Below, piece after piece: positions 41,710 through 51,146 of a DNA stretch of 64,000 bases (positions within the stretch are counted from its first letter, which is position 1; each line of letters opens with the position of its first letter). The notes under the pieces are model-generated. The model saw only the letters and a list, made by a program, of their open reading frames with translations, ran no database searches and was not told the origin of the DNA. Source of the DNA: Epilithonimonas zeae. Lineage in GTDB: Bacteria; Bacteroidota; Bacteroidia; Flavobacteriales; Weeksellaceae. The stretch spans positions 868,001 to 932,000 of the forward strand of contig NZ_FSRK01000001.1 in the NCBI RefSeq assembly GCF_900141765.1, in the 5' to 3' direction. Made by a program: the position numbers and the translations under genes.

Positions 41710-42734
41710 TAGTTTCATTAATAAAAAATGTAAACTATATGTACTTTAGTTTACACGCGGAAGAGGTAATTAATTCAAATTATATTAAAGATAATAATGA
41801 CGGAATATTTGTTTCAAGCTTACAATTTGAAACTGTTGAGCGATTATATATGTTTTTAGAAAACTCTTCATTTGAAGAACAAAAATATATTGTATTAGAC
41901 TTTCGCCACATTAGACATATACAAGCAAATATTATTGCAAAAATAATTGATATAAGAGATTTAGGATATAAATTAGTCTTTAGAAATATTGCATTAGAAG
42001 TACATGAACCATTATCAATTAATGTAATAGTTAATCCGAAGAATTTAGCTAATGAAATGAATGGTTATGATACATTCTATTATTTTACGAGTGATACTGA
42101 AGAAATTTATTCGATTAATTTGGATGAAAAAATGCTATTTAATCAAGAATTTGAAAGAATATTAAAAGAGAAGAATTATATAGTTGAGTACGGTAAAAAA
42201 CATTCATCATCATTCGTTTACTTACATTCATTTATAGATTTAAAGAAGCTTATTAGCCTTGAGAACCCTTTCATCTATTTTGCATTGTATAAGTTAGCTA
42301 TGAAGATTAGATATAAATGGAAAAATGAGATTAATAATAATCCTATTCTAGTTTCTCAAAGTCTAACTAGTACTTTTATTGTTTCTGTTTTATCAAAACT
42401 TCTAAAATTAGATATTTTAGTTTTTGATAAAATCGGTCCTATAACAAAGTTATATAATAAGTTAGAAAAGCACAATTTTGATAAGAGAAAATATATTGTA
42501 GTATCAGACTTGGTCTGCCTCGGTACAGAAGTAAAAATAACAAAAAGTTTAATTGAATTTTCTGGAGGCCATTATTTAGGAAATGTTTCCCTAGTAAAAA
42601 TTGAAACACTAAGTAGAGAGGATTTAAAACTTGAAAATAAGGATAGAACTTTATCAATATTTTCAATTACAGATGAAAATAATAGAGAATTAAATTATTA
42701 TATATACACAAATCTTAACCCGAAACCTATTTAA
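41706..42734 (+). CDS. STAS-like/phosphoribosyltransferase-like protein
   Basis: A 342-residue protein. The N-terminal ~110 residues (YIVLDFRHIRHIQANIIAKI) resemble STAS domains. The C-terminal region around 265-290 (RKYIVVSDLVCLGTEVKITK) has the hydrophobic-D-x-V-x-x-G-T layout of the PRPP loop of phosphoribosyltransferases, though the second acidic residue is not evident, so PRPP binding may be altered. It overlaps the GHKL gene by 4 nt and the phosphoesterase gene by 1 nt (TAATG), so all three are translated together. Confidence 0.55.
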   Translation: MIVSLIKNVNYMYFSLHAEEVINSNYIKDNNDGIFVSSLQFETVERLYMFLENSSFEEQKYIVLDFRHIRHIQANIIAKIIDIRDLGYKLVFRNIALEVHEPLSINVIVNPKNLANEMNGYDTFYYFTSDTEEIYSINLDEKMLFNQEFERILKEKNYIVEYGKKHSSSFVYLHSFIDLKKLISLENPFIYFALYKLAMKIRYKWKNEINNNPILVSQSLTSTFIVSVLSKLLKLDILVFDKIGPITKLYNKLEKHNFDKRKYIVVSDLVCLGTEVKITKSLIEFSGGHYLGNVSLVKIETLSREDLKLENKDRTLSIFSITDENNRELNYYIYTNLNPKPI

Positions 42735-44560
42735 TGAGTAATATAATTTTACATATTTCTGATCTCCATGTTTCACTTGATGAAAAGTTTACTGGTGAAG
42801 TAAAAAATCATGACTCATATTTATCTGCTACAGAAGAAAATGACAGTAGTTTATTATATATCGAGCGTTTCATTGACTTCGTTAAAAGGCAGATTGAAGG
42901 AAAGACAATTTATTTACTAATTACAGGAGACATCACTGATTGGGGAGAACAAACAGAGTTTGAATACGCTGAAATTTATCTCAACAAGATAATTACCGAA
43001 TTAAATATATCGAAAGAAAATATATTACTTATTCCTGGAGACCATGACTTAAACAGAAGAGCCATTGAGAATCGTTTAGCAGAGGATCCTAATAGCCAAT
43101 TAGAATCTATAAATGAGGCTAAGTTTTATAACTTTAAAAATTTTTATAATTCTTTTTTAGGTAAAGAGTTTCATCCTAATTCAGTAGTTTTTGAAAATCT
43201 AATCATCGATGAAAAACTGCAATTAATTGGAATTAATTCATCTTACAAAATAGATTTAAAACAAACAGAAGGTCTAATCTCAATAGAGAAATTTGAAGAG
43301 GAAATCAAGCCTTATTTATTAAATAAAGAATTAAAGAGCGTTATTTGTTGTCATCATAATGTAGTTTCAGTACATGAAAATAAAAAATCAGGTCAATGGA
43401 AGATTGACAATAGAACTAGATTTCTGAACAAACTACAAGAACTTGAAATTAATTTTATATTTTCTGGCAACGAACATACAAGTAGCTTAGAAAAACATAG
43501 CCAAAGTGAAATTTTAATTTCAGATTCCGGACCAATATCTTCCAAAAAAAATGATTCAGCTTTTAAAATTTACGACGTTGAAATAGCCGATAACATTACA
43601 TTAAAAAATAATATTTATGGATTAATTAAAACAGGTGCTTTTGATAACCCTTATCATTGGGAACAAAGAAATAATACTCTTTGTAAACAAGATGATGAAA
43701 TCGAAATTAAAACAACTACAATTCCAAACATTACAGAGGAAGTAACTGAAATTTTATCAGAAGTAAATTCTTCCAATGATGAATTAACCGATGTCTCAAT
43801 TTCAGTACCAGAAGAAAATGAAAAAAACATTTATGAAAATCAATTTTATACAGAAGAGTTGTATAAAAAAGTTAAAGATCTTAATTTATTTCATTCAGGA
43901 CATTTTCATTGGAGCGAGACATCAAGGGCACACAATTGGATTGATATTTCAAAATTAATTGAAAATAAAGAAAATCTTAATTTTCTTAAAAATGCTATAA
44001 TTGATGTTTTAGAGGCAAAAATTCAACCTGAAAGCATTGACTTAATTATAGGTTTAGGTTATGAAGGAAATATCCTTGCAACCAAAACAGCAATTAAATT
44101 TAATAAACCTTATACTTTTTTACCTTATTCTTACAGACATAATGAACATCACTATACAGAAACAGAGCTAAATTTCAATAACGAAGAAAAAAAATTTAAG
44201 GTGGTTCTAATTATTACTGATGTCGTAAATGATGGTAGGACCATAAGAAAGTTAATAAAAAAACGTCAAAATGATTTTTTCTCAAATGTCGATAAAGTAT
44301 ATGTTATATCACTTTTTTATACAGGAGATTCTATATTAAACAACAATATTCTTAATATTGATTTCATGAAAACAAAAACAAACTATGATTTAACAACTGA
44401 CGAAGAAGTTAATAATATAGAATTTTATACTGTAAAAAGTCTCAAAGTAGAAAAATGTCCTTACGGAAAAAATTTCAGAAATGAGTGTTTTATTTATAAA
44501 GACGAACTAAACTGTGTAAATCTATTTTACGACGAAAAAAATACTTTTCTCTCTAAATAA
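42734..44560 (+). CDS. Metallophosphoesterase fused to a phosphoribosyltransferase-like domain
   Basis: A 608-residue fusion. Residues 1-280 are a calcineurin-like phosphoesterase: ISDLHVS (Asp10, His12), LLITGDITDWG (Asp66), IPGDHDL (instead of the usual GNHD/E), ICCHHNVVS, and FSGNEHTSS (instead of GHxH). Residues about 380-608 look like a phosphoribosyltransferase with the PRPP loop VLIITDVVNDGRT (about 491-504). Phosphoesterases act on nucleotides, nucleic acids or phosphoproteins; the fusion suggests a nucleotide-signalling or nucleotide-destroying output. The last gene of the operon. Confidence 0.65.
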   Translation: MSNIILHISDLHVSLDEKFTGEVKNHDSYLSATEENDSSLLYIERFIDFVKRQIEGKTIYLLITGDITDWGEQTEFEYAEIYLNKIITELNISKENILLIPGDHDLNRRAIENRLAEDPNSQLESINEAKFYNFKNFYNSFLGKEFHPNSVVFENLIIDEKLQLIGINSSYKIDLKQTEGLISIEKFEEEIKPYLLNKELKSVICCHHNVVSVHENKKSGQWKIDNRTRFLNKLQELEINFIFSGNEHTSSLEKHSQSEILISDSGPISSKKNDSAFKIYDVEIADNITLKNNIYGLIKTGAFDNPYHWEQRNNTLCKQDDEIEIKTTTIPNITEEVTEILSEVNSSNDELTDVSISVPEENEKNIYENQFYTEELYKKVKDLNLFHSGHFHWSETSRAHNWIDISKLIENKENLNFLKNAIIDVLEAKIQPESIDLIIGLGYEGNILATKTAIKFNKPYTFLPYSYRHNEHHYTETELNFNNEEKKFKVVLIITDVVNDGRTIRKLIKKRQNDFFSNVDKVYVISLFYTGDSILNNNILNIDFMKTKTNYDLTTDEEVNNIEFYTVKSLKVEKCPYGKNFRNECFIYKDELNCVNLFYDEKNTFLSK

Positions 44561-44789
44561 GTCTACACTGAAAATCGGCTTAATAAAAGAGCGGATTAAA
44601 CACAAAATTCAAAATTTGTGCTTTATAAACCACAAAAACCATCTTTTTTTCCTTTTTGTAATTTAGTAAAAACAAAAAATGGTTTTGCTTAATTCATGCA
44701 AAGATGAACATTCGGTCTATCTATTCCGCTCCTTCGCATAGCCGTTTCCCACTTTGACCAAGTTAACTGAAATAAAATAAAATGAAGAA

Positions 44790-45935
44790 ATGACAATATT
44801 TTTCTCGTGGCAATCGGATTTGAATTTAAAAAACAACAAAAACTTCATTGAAGGTTGCATAAAGACGGCACTTGGCGAATTCAATAATGAAAATAAGGTA
44901 CTAGTTGATTTCACTTTGGACAAGGATACTTCTGGAGAACCTGGCAATCCAGAAATAATTAATACCATCTTGAATAAGATTGACAATTCAAGAATGTTCA
45001 TTTGTGACCTATCAATAATTAACTCAGATTACTATGGTCGTAAAACGCCTAATCCCAACGTAATATTTGAACTCGGCTATGCCATTAAATCATTAGGCTG
45101 GGAAAAAATTGTATGCATTTTTAATCAAGAATTCGGATTGGCTGAAGATTTACCGTTTGATATTAAACACAGGCGCCTCATAGGATACAATCTCAACTCG
45201 AAGGACAAGCAAGTTGAAAAGAAGAAAATAGTAGCAGCTATAAAAGCAAACTTAACCATTTTAAGAGACCGAGGTTTACTTCACGATGAGTTGGAAGACT
45301 ATTTCAAAAGAGACATAGATACTGAATTTTTAACTATTACAAATCATTTTAGGAAAATAGTTTTGAATACTTCAAGTAGCAATCTTTTATCGGATACAGG
45401 GTTGGTCTTAAGTCTATCAGAAGAGGTGCTGAAATGCAATATAGCAAACAGAAACATACTTGGATTTCATCTATTCAAAAATTTTGAATTGAACGCACAG
45501 TCACTCAAGAAGCAAATTGATAATATCATTTCTGTTTCCAATTTTAAAAAGGAAAAGATAGTCACGCTTGTAAAGTTTAAAGAATGGTTAGATTGGTATA
45601 ACGCATTTACAAACGGAAGAAATTGTTATGATCTATTTATCAAGGGCAATGAAGCAGTTGGATTTAAAATAATCTCTTCCAATAATCCTGAGTTACCTGA
45701 CAGGATGATGTTGGGCAAACTGCTGCCCAACGATAAATTGATGGTGGCTGACTTTGGTGATATCAAACTAAAAGAGAGAATTCAACATTCAACCCATTTG
45801 CATCAGGTTAATCAAAAATATATAGATAACTATTCAAAACTATTATTTGGTTTCATTGAAATAACAAATGAATGGCTTGACAAAACAGGAGGTGAATTTA
45901 TTGTGGATACATTTAATAAATTTGAGATGAAATAA
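44790..45935 (+). CDS. TIR-like domain protein
   Basis: A 381-residue protein. The N-terminal ~140 residues are a TIR-like/nucleotide-hydrolase fold: MTIFFSWQSDLNLKNNKNFI at the start, DNSRMFICDLSI, PNPNVIFELGYAI (the Glu is the usual catalytic position), and LPFDIKHRRLIGYNL. The C-terminal ~230 residues are helical and unrecognised and may sense the trigger. TIR-type proteins hydrolyse NAD+ in several anti-phage systems; that is a family-level inference. Confidence 0.65.
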   Translation: MTIFFSWQSDLNLKNNKNFIEGCIKTALGEFNNENKVLVDFTLDKDTSGEPGNPEIINTILNKIDNSRMFICDLSIINSDYYGRKTPNPNVIFELGYAIKSLGWEKIVCIFNQEFGLAEDLPFDIKHRRLIGYNLNSKDKQVEKKKIVAAIKANLTILRDRGLLHDELEDYFKRDIDTEFLTITNHFRKIVLNTSSSNLLSDTGLVLSLSEEVLKCNIANRNILGFHLFKNFELNAQSLKKQIDNIISVSNFKKEKIVTLVKFKEWLDWYNAFTNGRNCYDLFIKGNEAVGFKIISSNNPELPDRMMLGKLLPNDKLMVADFGDIKLKERIQHSTHLHQVNQKYIDNYSKLLFGFIEITNEWLDKTGGEFIVDTFNKFEMK

Positions 45936-46059
45936 TCTGGGTATAATCCGGATACAGCACTAGCGGAGCGAAATTGCATAGTTTAATATTCGTTCTTCGT
46001 TTGCTTCATCTTTGCAGTACGATCCGTTAGCTACAGATAAAACTTAATCTTAAAAAACG

Positions 46060-46722
46060 ATGATAGAAAAAACTATAACTAGAATTATTAAAGTTGGAAA
46101 ATTTGAACACATTTATTCACTGTACGAAGATGGTTTAGTATATTGTAATCCAATGGAATTTTTTAAAATTTGTGAAAAGGAAGATGCCCGATTCGATAAA
46201 TCTGAAGGTGCAACAAATATTACGCAAGTTTCTAAAATTATCTTGCAAGCAAATAATGGTCAAGAATTCAATTTTTCTAAAGAGCCAAAGGAGGGGGAAA
46301 TAAAATTAAAATCGGCTTTTAAATATGATCATATACATGATTTCAATGGAAATTTGTTTTGTTGTACTGCAGTCTATCAACATAATACAAAAGATTTTAT
46401 TGTATTTGATGAAAGATTTGCTGAATTTGGAGATACAATCTTGTTAATCGAAAAACCAATGAAATTTGTTCTCGCCGTACAAGATTGTCTGAAGGGTATG
46501 AACCTAAGTTATAAAATGGATATAGTAAAATATTATGATAAGAAAAGCCATGATGGAAAACTTGATTTTTTTTCAAAACCTGATGAGTATTCATTTCAAA
46601 ATGAATTAAGATTATTTATCCAAAATGATCATAATGAGCCTATCACATTACAACTTCCACCATTAAAGGAGTATAGTTCACTTTTCAAACTAGAGGATAT
46701 TTTGTTATTAAATAAAAAATAA
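46060..46722 (+). CDS. Hypothetical protein, weakly DUF2971-like
   Basis: A 220-residue protein with the phrase LYEDGLVYCNPMEFFK near the start, DARFDKSEGATNI, and YSFQNELRLFIQN near the end. That pattern (Lyx-x-G-x-x-Y-x-n-x-x-x-F ... E-x-R) resembles proteins distantly related to DUF2971, found in defence-rich regions. Nothing firm can be said of the function. It stands alone between the TIR-like and DUF4365 genes. Confidence 0.45.
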   Translation: MIEKTITRIIKVGKFEHIYSLYEDGLVYCNPMEFFKICEKEDARFDKSEGATNITQVSKIILQANNGQEFNFSKEPKEGEIKLKSAFKYDHIHDFNGNLFCCTAVYQHNTKDFIVFDERFAEFGDTILLIEKPMKFVLAVQDCLKGMNLSYKMDIVKYYDKKSHDGKLDFFSKPDEYSFQNELRLFIQNDHNEPITLQLPPLKEYSSLFKLEDILLLNKK

Positions 46723-46805
46723 TAAATTAAACTGTGATTTCACTCGATGAAAAAGACTGAATGAAATTTAAGCTCATCATTAATTGAGTAAATAACTTCA
46801 CGCCC

Positions 46806-48791
46806 ATGAACAAACCTAACAGACATAAGAATCACATATTAGAAACAGAATCCAATAAGTTTTATAGCAATTGTTTGCCAAACGAATGGTTTGCAGATAA
46901 GCCAGACCATGATTATGGAATAGACTATATAACGCACATATCTGTAAATGGGCAAGTGACAGGATTAAATTTTTCTGTGCAACTAAAAAGCAAAGAGAAA
47001 GAGTCTAACAAACAACATGTTTCAATATCTATTAAACAGTCTACATTAGGGTTGTTCAATACAAAGCTTGAACCTGTTTTGCTGGTTGCATATGTGCAGG
47101 AGGACAAGGAAGCTTATTGGTACTGGTACAACGACCTAAATCTCGACCTAACTAAAATACAAAAAATGGTTAGGATAAATATTCCAAGGGCTAATAAATT
47201 AAGTCAGATTGATTGGAATGTTGTCACAAAATATGTTCAAGATATTTTTAGCATAAAAACATTAATTGATGGTATAAGGGCATTAGAATATACAGAATTG
47301 TCAAATACAGAGGTTTTAGCTTGGCGAAATTATTATGCTGGTAAATACGAGGACGCTTCTTTCTATTTTAAAAGCCTGTTAAAGGAAAAACAGAAAAATC
47401 AGGTAGTAATACTTGAAGGTTTGGCACATAGTCAATATATGTCCTTTAATTACAAGGATGCATTACAAACGATAAATAAATGTATTGAAAATGCAGGTAC
47501 AGAAAATCATTATTTAACCAAAGCTTGTATTCTGGCAGAAGACGGTGTTGTAACAAGAAGCAAAGGCAAGCTCATTGAAGCAAAAAATATTTTTTATCAG
47601 TATCTTTTAGAGGGGAATGATAACGAAATCGGACATTATAATTTCGCCAATACTTTAAAAAGTCTGGGTGATTTGGAAGAAGCTGTTAAACAATATAAGC
47701 TATGCTTACAGATAAACCCAAATAATGCCCAAGCATGGAAAAATTTAGGTTCAATATACTATGACTTACATAACCATGAGGAAGAAATTGTTTGTTATGA
47801 TAAAGCTTTAAAAATTAATCCCAATCTTCCACAGGCATTATTTAGTAAAGGTGTAACACTCTCTCATATTTATAAAAAACATACAGAGGGGTTATCCCTT
47901 ATGCTAAAATCAAATGAGTATGAAGAAGAAATGATGAATGGATTTCCGATTGGATATTTTTGGATTGCATATACTTATGAGAAACTTGATAAGATTGATG
48001 AATCATTACGCTATATTGATAAAGGCTTAAGTATTGATCCCGAAAATTTATTTATGCTTGACTTTAAAACTAATTTATTAGCTTTTAATTTCGACAAAAA
48101 TGATAAATTAAAGAATATTGCTACTGCATTTTTTGAATATCGACTTGAATTAGATAATCATTTCAAAAGCTTATACTATTTTATTAAAGCCAAAGAAATT
48201 CATGACGAAAACACAATTCTTGAATTGCTTAAAAAATATACTGCAATAGTCAAATTTGCTGATTTAGGTACATTTACAAAATGTGAGTTAAAATTACCGG
48301 ACTTATTAAAATTTCTATTACACTATGATAAATACTTAACCCTTCGGCAAACTTATCCATTAAGTAGGTATCTGAATCATCTTATATCCTCAAATCACTC
48401 AATATCATCAGAGTTTTATGAGATAATGGATTTGATTTTTGCAAAAAGTTTCAGTGATGCCATTGAAGAATACTATAAGGCTGGAAATATGAAGCTAATT
48501 GGCGAAGCGATACTTAACGGTCTTTCCGTTTTGCCTAACGCTATTTTTGAATTGATTCCCAATGAAGAATATACTCAAGATGAAGCAGTAGCAATAATGG
48601 CGCATACTTATTTAGAATATCCGAATATAGCTGTTCGCGAATTTGGTATTCAAATCGGATTAATTACGGGGAATTTTGGACTTGAAAAAGTAGACCCTGC
48701 AGATATATTGTCTGATTCTTGGTATGAAGAGTTTAGAGAAAATACTTTAATATACATAAACCGAAAACTCAAACTTTTAAATGAGGAATAA
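46806..48791 (+). CDS. DUF4365 domain protein with TPR repeats
   Basis: A 661-residue protein. The N-terminal ~140 residues match DUF4365, a PD-(D/E)xK nuclease-like fold: DYGIDY (Asp36, Asp40) and SVQLKS (Gln59-x-Lys61) supply the active-site pattern. From about 155 to 430 come TPR repeats (for example DLEEAVKQYKLCLQINPNN; NHEEEIVCYDKALKINPN). The C-terminus is helical. DUF4365 proteins are frequent in defence islands; a sensor-nuclease fusion is plausible. Confidence 0.7.
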   Translation: MNKPNRHKNHILETESNKFYSNCLPNEWFADKPDHDYGIDYITHISVNGQVTGLNFSVQLKSKEKESNKQHVSISIKQSTLGLFNTKLEPVLLVAYVQEDKEAYWYWYNDLNLDLTKIQKMVRINIPRANKLSQIDWNVVTKYVQDIFSIKTLIDGIRALEYTELSNTEVLAWRNYYAGKYEDASFYFKSLLKEKQKNQVVILEGLAHSQYMSFNYKDALQTINKCIENAGTENHYLTKACILAEDGVVTRSKGKLIEAKNIFYQYLLEGNDNEIGHYNFANTLKSLGDLEEAVKQYKLCLQINPNNAQAWKNLGSIYYDLHNHEEEIVCYDKALKINPNLPQALFSKGVTLSHIYKKHTEGLSLMLKSNEYEEEMMNGFPIGYFWIAYTYEKLDKIDESLRYIDKGLSIDPENLFMLDFKTNLLAFNFDKNDKLKNIATAFFEYRLELDNHFKSLYYFIKAKEIHDENTILELLKKYTAIVKFADLGTFTKCELKLPDLLKFLLHYDKYLTLRQTYPLSRYLNHLISSNHSISSEFYEIMDLIFAKSFSDAIEEYYKAGNMKLIGEAILNGLSVLPNAIFELIPNEEYTQDEAVAIMAHTYLEYPNIAVREFGIQIGLITGNFGLEKVDPADILSDSWYEEFRENTLIYINRKLKLLNEE

Positions 48792-48887
48792 TATGTTAGG
48801 TCAAAAGAAAATCAACCCAATCATCAATTATCACTTCCGCATTCGGGAAATGCTAATTGTTTGATTTGTAGTAATTTAAAAGGATGT

Positions 48888-48908
48888 AGGTGTACAAAAG
48901 TAGTACAA
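48888..48908 (+). repeat. 21-bp inverted repeat, left arm
   Basis: Contains AGGTGTACAAAAGTAGTACA. Its inverted partner is at 49020-49040 and differs at one base. Both contain the AGGTGTACA core seen at 29001-29062. Confidence 0.65.
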
Positions 48909-49019
48909 ATGTATTTTTAAATTTATTTTAAAATGTTTTAAAATGCTGGTTTACAAGTGTTTAATCTGACGAGATTCGAGCGGAAAAGTAGAAAAAAAAG
49001 ATGTTGCAGCATTTTAATC

Positions 49020-49040
49020 TTGTACCACTTTTGTACACCT
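49020..49040 (-). repeat. 21-bp inverted repeat, right arm
   Basis: Read on the minus strand it matches 48888-48908 at 20 of 21 positions. The arms are 111 bp apart, in the region before the conjugation genes. Confidence 0.65.
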
Positions 49041-49147
49041 TGTATGGTATAAACCACCATCAATAAAGACTTCTATAGATACTGTATCGTTATATACTTC
49101 GAATTTTGATATCTAATCATTTTTTTCCTTTTATACAAAAGAAAAAC

Positions 49148-49168
49148 AACTGCGGAACTTGTTTTTTT
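49148..49168 (+). repeat. 20-nt direct repeat, right copy
   Basis: AACTGCGGAACTTGTTTTTT again, plus one T. Together with 33860-33879 it brackets about 15.3 kb of cargo. Confidence 0.7.
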
Positions 49169-49337
49169 GATTATTCAACTAATGAGTATTTCTAAATTAT
49201 GCGAATTTAACTTTTTTTAATCTTCCCAAATTTCATAAGATTCGTAATAGGTCTGTTTTATTCCAAAGCCTTTAAATACTATTGTTTTGTAGGTTTTTTA
49301 CACTCAATTTTGTCTCAGAAATTTTAATCAAACACTG

Positions 49338-50435
49338 ATGAAAAAATTAAGTTATTTTTTATTGATCTTGTCAATAACTTTGATTCATGGTCAAGTAGGA
49401 ATTAATACTGACACTCCTCAAGCGACTCTCGAAGTTGTTGGAAAACCAAACGATGTCAATCATTATGATGGGATAATACCTCCAAGAATTTCAGGCGACC
49501 TACTTTCTGCCAAAACTTACACTTTATCAAAGAAAGGTTGTTTTGTGTATGTGACCGAGCCTTTTGATGCAATTACTAGTAATCCTCAGACTGCATTACT
49601 CACGGAACAAGGATACTACTTTTTTGATGGTGATATATGGAGATCTTTTACTCAAGACGGTGACCTAAATTCAGTAGCTCTTCGTGGAAATTCTTCAACT
49701 GTTGAACTCGTTGTTAAAAATAGTTTGCATCTAGATTTTGACAAGAAGGAAAATTATGTTCTTGGAAATTCCAGAAGTCCAATATCAGGAGAATACAATT
49801 CTATTGTTGCTTCAGATTCTAATATTACTTCAGGAAAAGGAAACTCTGCAAGTGCTTATGCAATGTCTCAGGGAACTGTTATAGGCAAACTGAATTATGC
49901 GGCTGGCGTTTCTGCATTAAATGGAATCGTAAACGGAACCATATCAGGTAGTAGAAATATTGGAATTGGTGCAGGCGCAATGTCATATATCACTTCAGGT
50001 AATGATAATATCTCAATTGGTTACTTATCTGGTACAGGTAATCGAACAGGTTCTAATAATATTTTTATTGGAATTGGTGCCGGAGGTCCGGCTACAGGAA
50101 ATAGAAGCGTCAGTAATAAACTAGCAATACATTCAACCCCCGTTACAACAAGTTCAACCAACTTTTGGGATAGTATCACAAATAATTATACGGATTACAA
50201 ATTTGCATTGATTTCGGGGGATTTTTCTGAACGATGGCTTAATATCAACGGGAAATTAAGTGTTACGCCTTCTCAAATGCCAAATGCTGACGGTGATTCA
50301 TCTTATAATAAAAAAGTGGTTGCGAAGGATGATGGTTCTTTTGGCTTTGCTAGTGAAACTGTACCGCCACCTCCAGCTACGGGAACATACATTTTGAAAA
50401 GTGTAAATGGAGTGACAAGCTGGGTTAACAATTGA
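49338..50435 (+). CDS. Secreted YadA-head-like beta-roll protein
   Basis: A 365-residue exported protein. A signal peptide and QVGINTDTPQATLEV are typical of flavobacterial secreted proteins. Residues about 150-255 carry repeated short strands (NSIVASDSNITSGKGNSASA, SGSRNIGIGAGAM, GNDNISIGYLSG, GSNNIFIGIGAGG) that read like the trimeric-autotransporter head repeat GSxNxxIGxxAxx. It could act as a surface adhesin that helps mating. It lies at the start of the conjugation region. Confidence 0.65.
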   Translation: MKKLSYFLLILSITLIHGQVGINTDTPQATLEVVGKPNDVNHYDGIIPPRISGDLLSAKTYTLSKKGCFVYVTEPFDAITSNPQTALLTEQGYYFFDGDIWRSFTQDGDLNSVALRGNSSTVELVVKNSLHLDFDKKENYVLGNSRSPISGEYNSIVASDSNITSGKGNSASAYAMSQGTVIGKLNYAAGVSALNGIVNGTISGSRNIGIGAGAMSYITSGNDNISIGYLSGTGNRTGSNNIFIGIGAGGPATGNRSVSNKLAIHSTPVTTSSTNFWDSITNNYTDYKFALISGDFSERWLNINGKLSVTPSQMPNADGDSSYNKKVVAKDDGSFGFASETVPPPPATGTYILKSVNGVTSWVNN

Positions 50436-50457
50436 AGCTTTGATAAAGAATCTAACG

Positions 50458-50781
50458 ATGAAAAAAACGTATTTAATTTTCAGTGTATTGCTGATAATCT
50501 TATTAAATTCTTGCAAATCAATAATTGCTAATCCAGGAAAAGCTTTAGATGATAATTTTTTAGAAATTGGAAAGAGATATGAAATTCAAGATTATGAGGC
50601 TAAAGTTCATCAATTTAAAATTACTTCAGTTGACAGCATTAATGTTTATGGTGTTTCAAAAAAAGGTAAATGCATAGTTATCAATAAAAAGCAGATTAGA
50701 GAAGTAAAAAAGTTAAAAGTCGGAACTTCCATTATTGTAAGTATTTCAGCAATTGCTGCTTTAATCTTTATTCCTATTTGA
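50458..50781 (+). CDS. Small lipoprotein
   Basis: A 107-residue protein with a lipobox (LLIILLNSC) and a C-terminal hydrophobic segment (SIIVSISAIAALIFIPI). ATG at 50458 gives a proper lipoprotein signal; an in-frame ATG at 50440 does not. Its stop codon overlaps the next start (TGATG). It sits between the surface protein and the mob genes, so it may be an entry-exclusion or surface component; this is inference. Confidence 0.6.
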   Translation: MKKTYLIFSVLLIILLNSCKSIIANPGKALDDNFLEIGKRYEIQDYEAKVHQFKITSVDSINVYGVSKKGKCIVINKKQIREVKKLKVGTSIIVSISAIAALIFIPI

Positions 50782-51146
50782 TGGAAAAAAAAGATTCGGC
50801 TAAAGAAGATTTTATTGTTATCAGAATTCAAAAAAGTAGAAAAGACGAATGGAAGCGTAAATGTTTGGAAAAGAAGATTTCTCTAAGCAGTTTAATTGTT
50901 AATTCAGTTGAAAATAGATTGCAGGACAACGAGAGGCGTGAAATTCTTGAATTTATAGAAAAGCAAGATAATATTTTTATCAAAATTGAAACGAATATTA
51001 ATCAAGTAGCCAAGATAGCTAATAATCAAAAATTTATTAGGGCAAATGAGTTACAGAGATTTTCAGAGTTACTCGTAGAAGTGGTTTCTCTAAAGCAGAA
51101 ACAGAACAAAATACTTGAAAGGATCTATTCGCTACTTTCTAAATGA
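50781..51146 (+). CDS. Mobilisation accessory protein (MobC-like)
   Basis: A 121-residue protein with the ribbon-helix-helix-like start (FIVIRIQKSRKDEWKRKCLE KKISLSSLIVNSVENRL) typical of MobC-family relaxosome proteins, then a coiled helix. It overlaps the relaxase gene by 4 nt. It probably binds oriT and loads the relaxase. ATG at 50781 is preferred over the TTG 3 nt before. Confidence 0.75.
   Translation: MEKKDSAKEDFIVIRIQKSRKDEWKRKCLEKKISLSSLIVNSVENRLQDNERREILEFIEKQDNIFIKIETNINQVAKIANNQKFIRANELQRFSELLVEVVSLKQKQNKILERIYSLLSK

Larger units (their letters stand above)
48792..49337. other. Gene-free region between cargo and conjugation genes
   Basis: 546 nt without a credible gene. It holds two inverted copies of a 21-bp sequence (48888, 49020) related to the integrase-upstream repeats, and the right copy of the 20-nt direct repeat (49148). 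The promoter of the 49338 transcript is presumably in the last part. No gene is seen. Confidence 0.6.
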
